From the NCBI GenBank assembly GCA_019689555.1, contig JADGHE010000014.1, forward strand, positions 1 to 64,000: 64,000 bases of DNA, read 5' to 3'. Below the pieces are notes generated by a model. It worked only from the letters and a program-made list of their open reading frames with translations, was not told where the DNA came from and searched no databases. Below are positions 32,306-44,557 of this stretch, one piece after another (position 1 is the stretch's first letter; every line of letters begins with the position of its first letter). Position numbers and translations under genes: made by a program. This DNA comes from Variibacter sp. (GTDB lineage: Bacteria; Pseudomonadota; Alphaproteobacteria; Rhizobiales; Xanthobacteraceae).

Positions 32306-33514
32306 TCAATCGGCGCCCGGAATCGCGCGCGGCAGTTTCGCCTCGAGAGCGCGGGCGGCGTCCTCTTCGGGCGCGAAGCTGAGACGGCCCGCGGGGCGGC
32401 CCGTCAGCCGGCGCTCGTACGCCCGCCGGGCGATGAGGTCGCCCGGCATCGCGGCCGGCTTGCAGATCGTGCGGCCCGAGTGCCGCCGCGCCAGGTCCAC
32501 ATGGATGTGATCGTAATGAAAGATGTTGGAGCCGGGCGCGAGCACGGTCGAGAACTGGTCGCAGGCCGCGGACTGGACGTCGCGCAAAAATCCCTGTTCC
32601 TCCGGCTCGCCGCGCCAGCCGTCCTGGACGGTGATGCGCCGCCCGTCGGCGAGCGTGAAGGCCGCGATGTCGAGCGCATTGCCGAAGGCGTGCTCGGAAA
32701 TCGGGGCGCCGCGCTGCCCGTTCATGCCGCGGCACGAATAGGCGGAAATCTGCCTGATCTCGACCACCGGCTGGTTGAACCAGCGCTGCGCGGCGGGCTG
32801 CACCGCCTCCGCCACCCAGCGGTCGAGCGCCGACACCATAGGGCAGGCCAGGGTGGCAGCCGGCACAACGGAGACGGCCGTGCCGGAGAGGGAGACGTCC
32901 GGCTCGCGCCGGGGGCCGAGACGCGGGAGCGGCGAATCCTGCCGCCCGGGGGCGCGTGGCGCGGGATAGCCGTCGGATCGCCTCTCGCCCCTCTGCGGAG
33001 GGCGGACGAGCGGCTTCGCCCCGGGCACGGCGTAGGGGTCGACGTCAGCCGTCTCCGGCTCTTCGTCCTCGTCCGGCTCCAGGCCCGGCGGGTGCAGCGA
33101 CAAGGGCGCGTCGCCCCATCCGGCGGGGCTCGCGGAACCGGGGTTCGGCGCGGCCTGCGCGCCGGAGGCGGGATGGGCGACGGGCGCCGGCGGCCTCAGC
33201 GCGGGAGGAAGGTCGCGCAGCGCTTGGGGAATGCTGGCCGGCGGCCGCAAGTCGCTCACATAGCCGAGGATCGCGCTTTCGCCGAGGACGGCGACCTTCA
33301 ACGGATAGTCGGCGCCGCAGATGCCCGGCCCCTCGATCGGCTTGACGGGCGTGATCCCCGGACCCGGCTTCACCGCGCCGGAATTGAGGCAGGCAAGCTC
33401 GGCCTCACGGCGCCAGGGGTCGCGCTCCTCGAAGCTCAGCCAGCCGCGACCGCAGCCGGCAAGCGCAAGGAGAACGGCGGAGCCGACAAGATACAGGGCC
33501 ACTCCACGCCTCAT
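32306..33514 (-). CDS. Extensin-like (PF06904-type) lipoprotein
   Basis: This 402-residue protein has a lipoprotein signal with lipobox LALAGC near residue 21. A conserved N-terminal piece includes LACLNSGAVKPGPGITPVKP, GICGADYPLKVAVL. A Pro-rich variable linker covers residues 95-215. The extensin-like C-terminal domain contains SAYSCRGMNGQRGAPISEHA and FGNALDIAAFTLADGR, and HYDHIHVDLARRH. His and Asp residues in EHAFGNALDIA and HYDHIHVD resemble the zinc ligands of LAS/VanY-type peptidases, so a role in cell-wall remodelling is plausible. The linker contains GC-rich repeats. Confidence 0.82.
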   Translation of the reverse strand: MRRGVALYLVGSAVLLALAGCGRGWLSFEERDPWRREAELACLNSGAVKPGPGITPVKPIEGPGICGADYPLKVAVLGESAILGYVSDLRPPASIPQALRDLPPALRPPAPVAHPASGAQAAPNPGSASPAGWGDAPLSLHPPGLEPDEDEEPETADVDPYAVPGAKPLVRPPQRGERRSDGYPAPRAPGRQDSPLPRLGPRREPDVSLSGTAVSVVPAATLACPMVSALDRWVAEAVQPAAQRWFNQPVVEIRQISAYSCRGMNGQRGAPISEHAFGNALDIAAFTLADGRRITVQDGWRGEPEEQGFLRDVQSAACDQFSTVLAPGSNIFHYDHIHVDLARRHSGRTICKPAAMPGDLIARRAYERRLTGRPAGRLSFAPEEDAARALEAKLPRAIPGAD

Positions 33515-33880
33515 GGGCGGAGAATGTGCGGCATTTCGTTAAAGTTTGTTCAAGACTCGCCGCATCCGCCTCCGCCGCGATCTCCCCGGGGGGCAGGCCG
33601 GCAGCCGGCTCGGTGACGGCGCATGGCTCGGTGCCTTCGGTCCGCTGGGGAGGGGCGGCGCGGCCGCCGCGTGCTCATATCCGTGCTCACATCTTTCTCA
33701 GAGGCTGGCCCCGGCTTCGCCCGCAGAGGGTTCCTGCGGGCCTAAACGCAGCGCCGCGACGTTGAATTCGCCCGGAGGGCGAGGGGCGGCGTGCCGCAGC
33801 GCACCACGCCCGGCGCTTTCGGGGGACCCGCCCGCTCTGGTAGACTGCGCCCCCAGTGCAACAAGCCGAGAGGCCGCTCA
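33515..33880. other. Intergenic region without recognised gene
   Basis: These 366 bases separate the divergent extensin-like lipoprotein gene and the 27-codon membrane peptide. Open frames exist but look like GC-driven translations. A possible -10 element TAGACT lies at 33841-33846, forty bases before the peptide start. I see nothing else. Confidence 0.4.
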
Positions 33881-33964
33881 GTGGATCATGCTACGAACCT
33901 GAATGTGCTGGCCGCGTGCGTCGCGCTCTTGTTCATCGGCGCCATCCTGCTCGGTGCATTCTGA
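33881..33964 (+). CDS. 27-residue membrane microprotein
   Basis: A GTG at 33881 opens a frame reading MDHATNLNVLAACVALLFIG and then AILLGAF, ending at TGA 33962-33964. After seven polar residues the rest is one hydrophobic helix of about 20 residues, so the product should be a single-span membrane peptide. A GAGAGG stretch lies about 7 bases upstream. A hairpin lies 75 bases downstream. No function is known to me. The clean helix, polar N-terminus and flanking signals support a real gene despite its size. Confidence 0.55.
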   Translation: MDHATNLNVLAACVALLFIGAILLGAF

Positions 33965-34038
33965 CGACGGTTCAGTCCAACGAACAACGCCTGACCCCGC
34001 CTTCAGCAGGTTCACAGGGCAAAAGGACTGCGTATCCC

Positions 34039-34069
34039 AACACCGGAGAGCGGGCTCTCCGGTGTTTGC
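34039..34069. terminator. Perfect hairpin, probable bidirectional terminator
   Basis: AACACCGGAGAG at 34039-34050 pairs with CTCTCCGGTGTT at 34055-34066 around the loop CGGG, followed by TG. The 12-bp perfect stem lies between the plus-strand microprotein and the minus-strand secreted protein, so it could stop transcription from both sides. Confidence 0.65.
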
Positions 34070-34165
34070 GTATTACCACGGATCGTCTTGCGGCGCGCGG
34101 GCGCGCCGGCGACCTGCCGGCCTGAGGGCCGGCCGGCATCGCGAGCGAGGCCCGCGCGCACCCGG

Positions 34166-34423
34166 CTACCGGGTGTGCGTCATCGTCGCCTGCTGCGAGA
34201 GCGCGTCGCAGGTGATGGTCACCTTGCCGTCCGATACGGGAACCTGCGCCTGCTTCACCGTCTCGGTGTCGAGGGTGACGACGGGCGGCTGCGTCGCGCC
34301 CTCGGGCGCCGTCCTCAGGCTTTCGACGCAGGTGGAAAACGGCATCGACTGCTGAATCGTGGTCTCTTCTGCAAACGCCGTCGAGCACAGACTCACGGCG
34401 AAGGCGGCGGCATATTTGAGCAT
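34166..34423 (-). CDS. Small secreted hypothetical protein
   Basis: This 85-residue protein begins MLKYAAAFAVSLCSTAFAEE, a signal peptide likely cleaved after AFA. The mature domain of about 67 residues has two cysteines (SMPFSTCVESL and VTITCDALSQ) that could form a periplasmic disulfide. I recognise no family. An upstream ATG at 34453 would add ten residues before the signal peptide and is less likely. It lies downstream of, and on the same strand as, metH but is separated from it by a hairpin. Confidence 0.65.
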   Translation of the reverse strand: MLKYAAAFAVSLCSTAFAEETTIQQSMPFSTCVESLRTAPEGATQPPVVTLDTETVKQAQVPVSDGKVTITCDALSQQATMTHTR

Positions 34424-34472
34424 CGGAACTCTCCGTGCGGGGGATGCCCGCATAAAGGCCGCCGAACGGGTT

Positions 34473-34492
34473 AAAGGCGCGTGCCGCGCGCC
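34473..34492 (-). terminator. Possible weak terminator after metH
   Basis: On the minus strand GGCGCG-CGGCA-CGCGCC is followed by TTTAACC. The 6-bp stem lies 53 bases after the metH stop codon. The T-run is only three long, so confidence is limited. Confidence 0.35.
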
Positions 34493-34544
34493 ATCGCAAT
34501 TCGTGCGCGACGATTCATTTTCGAGAAAGCATGCGGCGAGGGCG

Positions 34545-38294
<3,750 letters not shown>

Positions 38295-38354
38295 CGGCTC
38301 ACTTGCTGTCGGCCCGCTCCCGGCGGGAGGGGCGCCATGCGGCGGTTGCGCGGG

Positions 38355-39332
38355 TCATGACCGCGATTGCGTCGCCACGCCGAATTCGCGGCGGTCGCCG
38401 GCGGGCAGCGCCGCTCGCGTGGCCTCCTGCTTCTGCTCCGGCCGCAGCCCCAGCAGGTGGCAGACCGCATAGACGAGGTCGGCGCGGTTCATCGTGTAGA
38501 AATGAAACTCCGTCACGCCGTGGTCGACGAGATCGAGCACCTGCTCGGCGGCCACGGCCGCGGCGATGAGCTTGCGGGTCGCGGGATCGTCGTCGAGCCC
38601 GTCGAAGCGCTCGGCGAGCCAGCGCGGAATGCTGGCGCCGCAGCGGGCGGCGAAATTCGTCGTCTGCTTGAAGTTCTGCACCGGCAGAATGCCCGGCACG
38701 ATCGGCAGGTCGATCCCGCGCGCGCGCACGCGGTCGAGGTAGCGGAAGTAAAGGTCGTTCTCGAAGAAGAACTGGGTGATGGCGCGCGAGGCCCCGGCAT
38801 CGACCTTGGCCTTGAGCATGTCGATGTCGGCCTCGACCGTGGGGCTCTCGGGATGCTTCTCCGGATAGGCGGCGACCGACACCTCGAAGTCGGCGATGCG
38901 CTTGATGCCGGCGACGAGCGCCGCCGCGTTCGCGTAGCCGCCGGGGTGCGGTTCGTAGCGCGTGCCGACGCCGCCGACGGGATCGCCCCGCAGGGCGACG
39001 ATGTGGCGCACGCCGGCCTCCCAATAGGCGCGGATCACCGCGTCCACCTCGGCGCGCGTGGCCGCGACGCAGGTGAGATGCGCGGCCGGCACGAGCGTCG
39101 TCTCGGCGAGCACGCGGCGCACCGTGGCATGCGTGCGCTCGCGGGTCGAACCGCCCGCTCCGTAGGTGACGGAGACGAACGAGGGGGAAAGCGGCGCAAG
39201 GCGCCGGATCGCCTCCCACAGCGCGCGTTCCATCTCCTCCGTCTTCGGCGGGAAGAACTCGAACGACACGCGGATGTCGCGGGCGCCGCCCACGAAGCGG
39301 CTGAGGCGTCCCGGCTGCGGCGCGCAGGTCAT
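38355..39332 (-). CDS. metF: Methylenetetrahydrofolate reductase
   Basis: MetF reduces methylene-THF to methyl-THF, the methyl donor for MetH. The 325-residue TIM-barrel flavoprotein shows VSFEFFPPKTEEMERALWEA, SVTYGAGGSTRERT, HIVALRGDPVGG, ADIDMLKAKVDAGASRAITQ and FHFYTMNRADLVYAVCHLLG. The start ATG at 39332 overlaps the stop of the upstream regulator gene by four bases, so the two are translationally coupled. The C-terminal 20 residues are variable. The gene sits between the regulator and metH, forming one methionine-cycle operon. Confidence 0.96.
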   Translation of the reverse strand: MTCAPQPGRLSRFVGGARDIRVSFEFFPPKTEEMERALWEAIRRLAPLSPSFVSVTYGAGGSTRERTHATVRRVLAETTLVPAAHLTCVAATRAEVDAVIRAYWEAGVRHIVALRGDPVGGVGTRYEPHPGGYANAAALVAGIKRIADFEVSVAAYPEKHPESPTVEADIDMLKAKVDAGASRAITQFFFENDLYFRYLDRVRARGIDLPIVPGILPVQNFKQTTNFAARCGASIPRWLAERFDGLDDDPATRKLIAAAVAAEQVLDLVDHGVTEFHFYTMNRADLVYAVCHLLGLRPEQKQEATRAALPAGDRREFGVATQSRS

Positions 39333-40345
39333 GCGACCTCCCGTGCGGGCGCGGGTTGCTGCGGCTCGGCGACGGCGGCGCGCGGATCGCGCCCGAGCCA
39401 GAGCGAGACCGCGATCTTGCCCTCCGAACCTGCTTCCGGCGGCAGGCTGCGGTGCAGGGCGACGTCGAGGCCCGCCGCGCTCATCCACTGGCTCACCGTT
39501 TCGGGGGCAAAGCCGAGCCGGCGGTGCGCGTGCTCCTCCCGCAAGAATTCGAGGTCGTGGGGGGCGAAATCGACCACCAGGAGCCGGCCGCCCGGCCGCA
39601 GCACGCGGGCCGCCTCGCGGATCGCGCCGGCTCCGTCGTCGAGATAGTGCAGCACCTGATGGATGATGACGACGTCGAAGGAGTCCTTCGCCACCGGCAG
39701 GTCGTAGATGTCCCCCTGCCGAACGGCGCAGTGGCGGAAGCCCGGGCGGTCGAGCCGCGTCCGCGCGATCGCCAACATCGCTGGCGACAGGTCGATACCG
39801 AGCCCGCGCTCGATCTGCGGCCCGAACAGTTCGAGGATGCGCCCGGTGCCGGTTCCGAGATCGAGCAGGGAGCGGAACGGCCGGTCCGCCAGCGCGGCCA
39901 CGATGGCGGCCTCGACGGCGGCATCGGAGACGTGCAGCTTGCGGATGCGGTCCCACTCGCTCGCATGCGCGGCGAAGTATTTCTGCGCGACGGCGGCGCG
40001 CGCGGCGCGCACGGTCACGAGGCGCTCGCGATCCCGGGCGACCACGGGATCGTCCGCATCGAGCCATCGCACCAGGACGCGCACGAGGTCCGCGTTCGCG
40101 GTTCCGTCGGGCAAGCGGAAAAAGGCCCAGCTTCCTTCGCGGTAGCGCTCGATGAGGCCCGCTTCCGTCAGAAGCTTCAGATGGCGCGAAATGCGCGGCT
40201 GCGACTGACGCAGGATCTCGGTCAGATCGGTCACCGTCAGCTCGGTTTCGGCGAGCAGCGCGAGAATGCGCAGGCGCGTGGGCTCGGCCGCGGCGCGCAG
40301 GGCCCCGTTCAGCGCATCGAAAGGCAGGGAGAGTGGGCCGCGCAT
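39329..40345 (-). CDS. sahR: ArsR-type regulator fused to a SAM methyltransferase (SahR-like)
   Basis: The 338-residue protein has an N-terminal ArsR winged helix (residues 5-90) with RLRILALLAETELTVTDLTE and QSQPRISRHLKLLTEAGLIE. A class I SAM-dependent methyltransferase domain follows, with SLLDLGTGTGRILELFGPQI (motif I), DSFDVVIIHQVLHYLDD and AARVLRPGGRLLVVDFAP. In alphaproteobacteria this fusion is described as SahR, a repressor of methionine-cycle genes that responds to S-adenosylhomocysteine. The context of metF and metH directly downstream fits well. An 18-bp palindrome lies 26 bases before the start codon and is a likely autoregulatory operator. The upstream frame extends to 40462, but MRGPLSLPFDALNG is the natural start. 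Confidence 0.85.
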   Translation of the reverse strand: MRGPLSLPFDALNGALRAAAEPTRLRILALLAETELTVTDLTEILRQSQPRISRHLKLLTEAGLIERYREGSWAFFRLPDGTANADLVRVLVRWLDADDPVVARDRERLVTVRAARAAVAQKYFAAHASEWDRIRKLHVSDAAVEAAIVAALADRPFRSLLDLGTGTGRILELFGPQIERGLGIDLSPAMLAIARTRLDRPGFRHCAVRQGDIYDLPVAKDSFDVVIIHQVLHYLDDGAGAIREAARVLRPGGRLLVVDFAPHDLEFLREEHAHRRLGFAPETVSQWMSAAGLDVALHRSLPPEAGSEGKIAVSLWLGRDPRAAVAEPQQPAPAREVA

Positions 40346-40370
40346 TGGCTGACGGTGTCTCGTGGCAAAA

Positions 40371-40388
40371 TATAAAGATATCTTTATA
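40371..40388. promoter_or_regulatory. 18-bp palindrome, likely SahR operator
   Basis: TATAAAGATATCTTTATA is a perfect 18-base palindrome. It is strongly AT-rich in a GC-rich context and lies 26-43 bases before the sahR start, where it would overlap the promoter. As I recall, the reported alphaproteobacterial SahR motif contains the same AAAGATATCTTT core. Binding here would repress sahR-metF-metH as one unit. Confidence 0.75.
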
Positions 40389-40494
40389 CGGTTAATCGAC
40401 GCCATGCAAGCGCCTGCGCGGGGAGACGGTCCCCGAAGGGAGGGTCCGGTGGGCGCCGGCACGCCAAGCCGTTCTCGGCGCGCGTGGCGCGCGA

Positions 40495-41193
40495 CTAGAG
40501 GCGGATGTCGGCGAACACCGGCAGGTGGTCGGAGGCCCAGCGCGCGGTCCGGTCGGTCCAGCTGCGGACGAGCGCTTCGCGCGGCCGGCAGTAGATGCGG
40601 TCGAGACGGATCAGCGGAAACAGGGACGGGAAGGTCCGGTGCCAGGTGCGGCCGGGCAGCAGGCGGTTGATCGTGTTCTGCACCGAGCCGCGCCAGATCC
40701 AGTCGTTGAAGTCGCCCATCATCACTGTCGTGATGGCGGAGGGGCGGGCGAGCTCGACCAGGGCCCGGGTCTGGCTCCTGCGTTCCCGGAAGGTCAGCCC
40801 GAGATGCGTCGCCACGATGCGCAGCGCGCCGCAGGGCGCGTGAACCTCGGCCTCGATGGCGCGCCGCGGCTCGCGCTCCGGCACCGAAATGTCGTGAATC
40901 TTGATCGCGGTGAGCGGCCAGCGGCTGATGACGATCTGACCGTACTCGCCGTCCGCGCCGATGATCGACCGCGCCTCGATGGCGTGCTCGCCGAGCGAGC
41001 GGCGCAGCAGCACGAAGGGATGCTCGTGCGCGCTCGTCCCGCGTCGGGAGTCGACCTCCTGCAACGCGACGATGTCCGGCTCTCCGCTCTTGATCAGGCG
41101 GACGATGCGCTCGAGGTCGAAGCGGCCGTCCACCCCGATGCCGCCGCGGATGTTCCAGGTGACGATGCGCACCGTGCCCGCCGTTTCATTCAA
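40495..41193 (-). CDS. Endonuclease/exonuclease/phosphatase family protein
   Basis: This 232-residue protein has the EEP fold. Motifs are VRIVTWNIRGGIGVDGRFDL at the start, DIVALQEVDSRRG with the metal-binding Glu, IVATHLGLTFRERRSQ, VMMGDFNDWIWRG and the final WASDHLPVFADIRL. Members cleave nucleic acids or phosphoester lipids. The start is a TTG whose last two bases fall in the TGA stop of the PLD gene (TTGA overlap), so expression is coupled to it. An internal GTG would remove six residues. Coupling to a PLD-VTT fusion suggests a membrane-lipid or envelope role, but DNA substrates are not excluded. Confidence 0.85.
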   Translation of the reverse strand: MNETAGTVRIVTWNIRGGIGVDGRFDLERIVRLIKSGEPDIVALQEVDSRRGTSAHEHPFVLLRRSLGEHAIEARSIIGADGEYGQIVISRWPLTAIKIHDISVPEREPRRAIEAEVHAPCGALRIVATHLGLTFRERRSQTRALVELARPSAITTVMMGDFNDWIWRGSVQNTINRLLPGRTWHRTFPSLFPLIRLDRIYCRPREALVRSWTDRTARWASDHLPVFADIRL

Positions 41194-43382
41194 CGCTCCG
41201 CTCTCCGCAGCTTGGAAACCACGATCTGAACGCCGAGCGACAACGCGATCCAGCCGACGATACAGGCCCCGAGAAGCGCGACATTGCCGGCCGTCGGGCG
41301 CGTGAGGATCTGATAGGCCTGATGGCCGAGCGCCGACATGACGACGAGCCCGGGCGCCATGCCGAGAATGGTGCCGATCAAGAATTCGTGCAACCTGATC
41401 TCGCTCGCGCCCGCGACCAGATTGACGAAGGTGAACGGCGCCACCGGCACCAGCCGGATGAGCGCGATCGCGATCACGCCGCGGTTGACGATGCGTCGGC
41501 GGATGCGGTCGAGCCGCGGGCCGAGAAGGTCGTGCACGGCGTCCTTCCCGGCCCAGGCGCCGACGAGATAGACGATGAGGGCGCTCGCGAGCGCGCCTGC
41601 CGTCGCATAGGCGAGGCCGAACAGGGGCCCGAAGGTCGCCGCGGTGACGGCGATGAGGACGGTGACCGGAAAGGCGACGAGACCGGCGGCGATGTAGATG
41701 CTGATCACGGCGAACGGCGTCCAGTAGCCGTCCGCGACGCGCAGCAGGCCGGCGCGCACCGCCTCGGGCGCCGCCAGGCTCGCAAGCGGCGTGTATTGCC
41801 ACGCGAGCGCCAGCGCGACCAAACCGATTGCGGCGAGAGCGAGTTTCAGCAGCGTCGACATCTTCATGTGCGCCGCGGCTCCATCGTTGACGAATTCGGG
41901 CGCGAGCGGCCGGTCGGGGTCGGCGAGCTCGCGGATCGTCGCGGACATGTCGGCCGGATCGGGCGGACCGTCGTCGATCGGTCGCAGGCCGTGGCCGTTG
42001 CGGGATACGGTCTCCGCGGTGCGCACGAGCGAGCCGGTTTCTTGCAAGGAGCGGGCGATGTCCTCCGCGCTCGCGCCGCAGTGATCGGCGAGCAGGCGGT
42101 TGCGCACATGCGCGATCTCGTCGCGCTGCTGGGCGTTCCGCGCCTCGAAGGCGAGATCGCATTCGGTGTCGGCCCCCATCGACCGGTTGTTGAGGTTCGC
42201 CGAGCCGACGCGGAGCAGGCGATCGTCGACGATGCAGACCTTCGAATGAACCATCGTGTCGGACGCGCGACCGTGCCCGCGCACTTCGGGGTAGAGCAGG
42301 CGCACCCGGTTGCCCACGCCGGCTTCGTGCAGAATGCGAAGGAAGCGAATGCGGCCATGGCGCATCGTCCGCCATTCGATCCAGGACTGGTAGCGCCGGG
42401 GCGCGACGATGACGGCCTCGAGCTCGGGCCGCTCGCGCAACGTCCGGGCCAGATGCTCGGCGATCTTCGCCGCGGTCACGAACTGGTTCTCGATATAGAT
42501 CGTCCGGCGGGCCGCGGCGATCGAGTCGCAGAACAGGGACTCCACCTCGCGCACTTCCGGATGGCCGCCATAGACCGGGAGCGTCCGCGCGATGCCGACG
42601 TCGACGTCGCGCAGATCGGGTTCGACGCCGTCCGGCCACGGATCGCCGCAGGGCGCAATCGTGCTGGAGACATCGAGGCTCGCCTGCGCCCAGCGCGCAC
42701 GCACGAGCTCGGCGAGCGCGCGCGCGGCCGGGCCGTCAACGAGCGCCTGCACGTCGTGGAACGGCCGGTAGGGCTGGCCGGAGGGGTCGACGCGATTCGG
42801 ATTGTCCAGCGCGTGCTCCGAGGTGTCCCAGCGCCGCACCGTGAGATCGAGCCCGCCCGAAAAAGCGACCGCGTCGTCGACGACGATGATCTTCTGGTGG
42901 TGCGCGCAGCCGAGCGGCAGCTCGTCGTCGAGGCAGAGCCGCACCTGGCGCGGCGTCGTCCAATGCAGCGCGAGCGTCGGAAACAGCTCGCGCTCCAGCG
43001 CATAGAGAACGGAATAGTCCCACAGCAGCAGATGCACCGTGAGGCCGGGCCGCGCGCGCACCAGCGCCGAGAGGAACTCCGCGAAACGTGCCGGCAGGCC
43101 GTCGTCGGCGTCGCAGTCCGGCCCGACGAGGCGGAAGCGGCTGTTGATGTCCCATCCGACGATGAACACGTCGCGCTGCGCCTTGCGCAAGGCCGAGCGC
43201 ACGGCGCCGAAGAAGGCCGCCCCGTCGATCAGCACGGCGGCGCGGTTCGCCCGCTCGACACGCCAGACGTTCCGTCCCGGGCACAGAATTCCCTCCGCGG
43301 ATCGGCGCGTCCGGCCGGTGGCGCGGGCACGCTCCAGCCCGCGGACGGGCTCCGCCGACGTCCGGGAGAAGGCATAAGACAT
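41190..43382 (-). CDS. Phospholipase D-like protein fused to a VTT (TVP38/DedA-type) membrane domain
   Basis: The 730-residue protein begins MSYAFSRTSAEPVRGLERAR. The PLD superfamily part holds two HKD motifs: GCAHHQKIIVVDDAVAFSGG and DTMVHSKVCIVDDRLLRVGS, each with H-x-K-x4-D. It covers about residues 45-480. A C-terminal membrane domain (from about residue 510) has helices including WQYTPLASLAAPEAV and IYIAAGLVAFPVTVLIAVTA. The VTT signature region is LIRLVPVAPFTFVNLVAGAS. The architecture suggests a membrane-bound phosphatidyl-transferase or phospholipase coupled to lipid scrambling. It overlaps the EEP gene and diverges from the WD40 gene. Confidence 0.88.
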   Translation of the reverse strand: MSYAFSRTSAEPVRGLERARATGRTRRSAEGILCPGRNVWRVERANRAAVLIDGAAFFGAVRSALRKAQRDVFIVGWDINSRFRLVGPDCDADDGLPARFAEFLSALVRARPGLTVHLLLWDYSVLYALERELFPTLALHWTTPRQVRLCLDDELPLGCAHHQKIIVVDDAVAFSGGLDLTVRRWDTSEHALDNPNRVDPSGQPYRPFHDVQALVDGPAARALAELVRARWAQASLDVSSTIAPCGDPWPDGVEPDLRDVDVGIARTLPVYGGHPEVREVESLFCDSIAAARRTIYIENQFVTAAKIAEHLARTLRERPELEAVIVAPRRYQSWIEWRTMRHGRIRFLRILHEAGVGNRVRLLYPEVRGHGRASDTMVHSKVCIVDDRLLRVGSANLNNRSMGADTECDLAFEARNAQQRDEIAHVRNRLLADHCGASAEDIARSLQETGSLVRTAETVSRNGHGLRPIDDGPPDPADMSATIRELADPDRPLAPEFVNDGAAAHMKMSTLLKLALAAIGLVALALAWQYTPLASLAAPEAVRAGLLRVADGYWTPFAVISIYIAAGLVAFPVTVLIAVTAATFGPLFGLAYATAGALASALIVYLVGAWAGKDAVHDLLGPRLDRIRRRIVNRGVIAIALIRLVPVAPFTFVNLVAGASEIRLHEFLIGTILGMAPGLVVMSALGHQAYQILTRPTAGNVALLGACIVGWIALSLGVQIVVSKLRRAER

Positions 43383-43543
43383 GCCTTCAAAACCGGTGAG
43401 GGGAGGCGCGGTTCCACGCCCGGCGTCGGCGCCGGCGGCCGAGAGACCCTTGACCGCTTGTGAAAACTGCAAATGTTGGGGCGGCGGCGCGAGCCGCCGG
43501 GGAGCCCCCGCCGGGCGCCGCGTCGCAGCCGAGGTGATCGCGC

Positions 43544-44539
43544 ATGACTTCAGAAACGAGCCGGGCGGTCTTGAGCGCGGAGCGCATGCGCCCGGTGGCG
43601 CCGGGCGGTCCGGTGATCGCCGCGCATTTTCTGGGGCCCACGGCGGCCTTCGTGCTGGCCGAAGAGGCGGTCGTGCTCGTCGGGGAGGGCGGCGAGCGGC
43701 GTGTCGCGGCGCATGGCGGCGCGATCCTTGCGGCGGCCGCCGGCGCGCGCGAGGTCGTGACCGGCGGCGACGACGGCAGGGTGGTGGCGACGAATGCTGC
43801 GGGGGAAGCCCGCGAAATCGCGCAGGATCCCAAGCGGCGGTGGATCGACCGCGTCGCGGCCGCCGGGGACGCCGTCGCATGGAGTGCCGGCAAGACGGCC
43901 TTCGTGCGTGCGGGCGGCGAGACGCGCAGCATCGACCTGCCGTCGAGCGCCGGGGGCCTTGCGTTCTCGCCCAAGGGATTCCGGCTCGCGATCGCCCACT
44001 ACAACGGCGCGACCTTGTGGTTTCCCAACGCGACGGCTACGCCCGAATTCCTCGCGTGGCACGGCTCGCATCTCAACGTCACCTTCAGCCCGGACGGCCG
44101 GTTCCTGGTCACCACGATGCAGGAACCGATGCTGCACGGCTGGCGATTGGCCGACGGCCAGCACATGCGGATGTCGGGCTATGCGACGAAGGTGAGGTCG
44201 ATCGCGTGGACGGCGGACGGCAAGTGGCTCGCGACCTCGGGCTCCGATCAGCTCGTCCTCTGGCCGTTCCAAGGAAAGGACGGGCCGATGGGCAAGACGC
44301 CGCGCATCCTGGCCCCGCTCGCGGCGCGCGTCGTCGCGGTCGCCTGCCATCCGACGCAGGAGGTCGCGGCCGCAGGCTATGCGGACGGCACCGTGCTCCT
44401 GGTGCGGATCGGCGACGGGGCGGAGGTTCTTGCGCGGAAGCCCGACGGAAGCGCCATTTCCGCGCTCGCCTGGAGCCGCGCCGGCGATCGGCTCGCCTTC
44501 GGCACCGAAGGCGGGGCCGCCGGAATCCTTACGCTCTGA
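43544..44539 (+). CDS. WD40-repeat protein
   Basis: This 331-residue protein is built of beta-propeller repeats. Clear blades include GGLAFSPKGFRLAIAHYNGA, LNVTFSPDGRFLVTTMQEPM, RSIAWTADGKWLATSGSDQL and ISALAWSRAGDRLAFGTEGG. No signal peptide or membrane segment is visible, so it is probably a cytoplasmic scaffold or interaction protein. The start at 43544 begins MTSETSRAVLSAERM. It diverges from the PLD-VTT gene by about 160 bases and converges on homospermidine synthase with only 18 bases between stops. No partner is suggested by context. Confidence 0.85.
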   Translation: MTSETSRAVLSAERMRPVAPGGPVIAAHFLGPTAAFVLAEEAVVLVGEGGERRVAAHGGAILAAAAGAREVVTGGDDGRVVATNAAGEAREIAQDPKRRWIDRVAAAGDAVAWSAGKTAFVRAGGETRSIDLPSSAGGLAFSPKGFRLAIAHYNGATLWFPNATATPEFLAWHGSHLNVTFSPDGRFLVTTMQEPMLHGWRLADGQHMRMSGYATKVRSIAWTADGKWLATSGSDQLVLWPFQGKDGPMGKTPRILAPLAARVVAVACHPTQEVAAAGYADGTVLLVRIGDGAEVLARKPDGSAISALAWSRAGDRLAFGTEGGAAGILTL

Positions 44540-44557
44540 GGGGCGCGGCGAGCCGCC

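Noticed and set aside
32900-33050. Possible repeat insertion in the extensin-like gene linker
   Set aside because: Proline-rich linkers in this family vary freely in length, so an insertion cannot be told from normal divergence.
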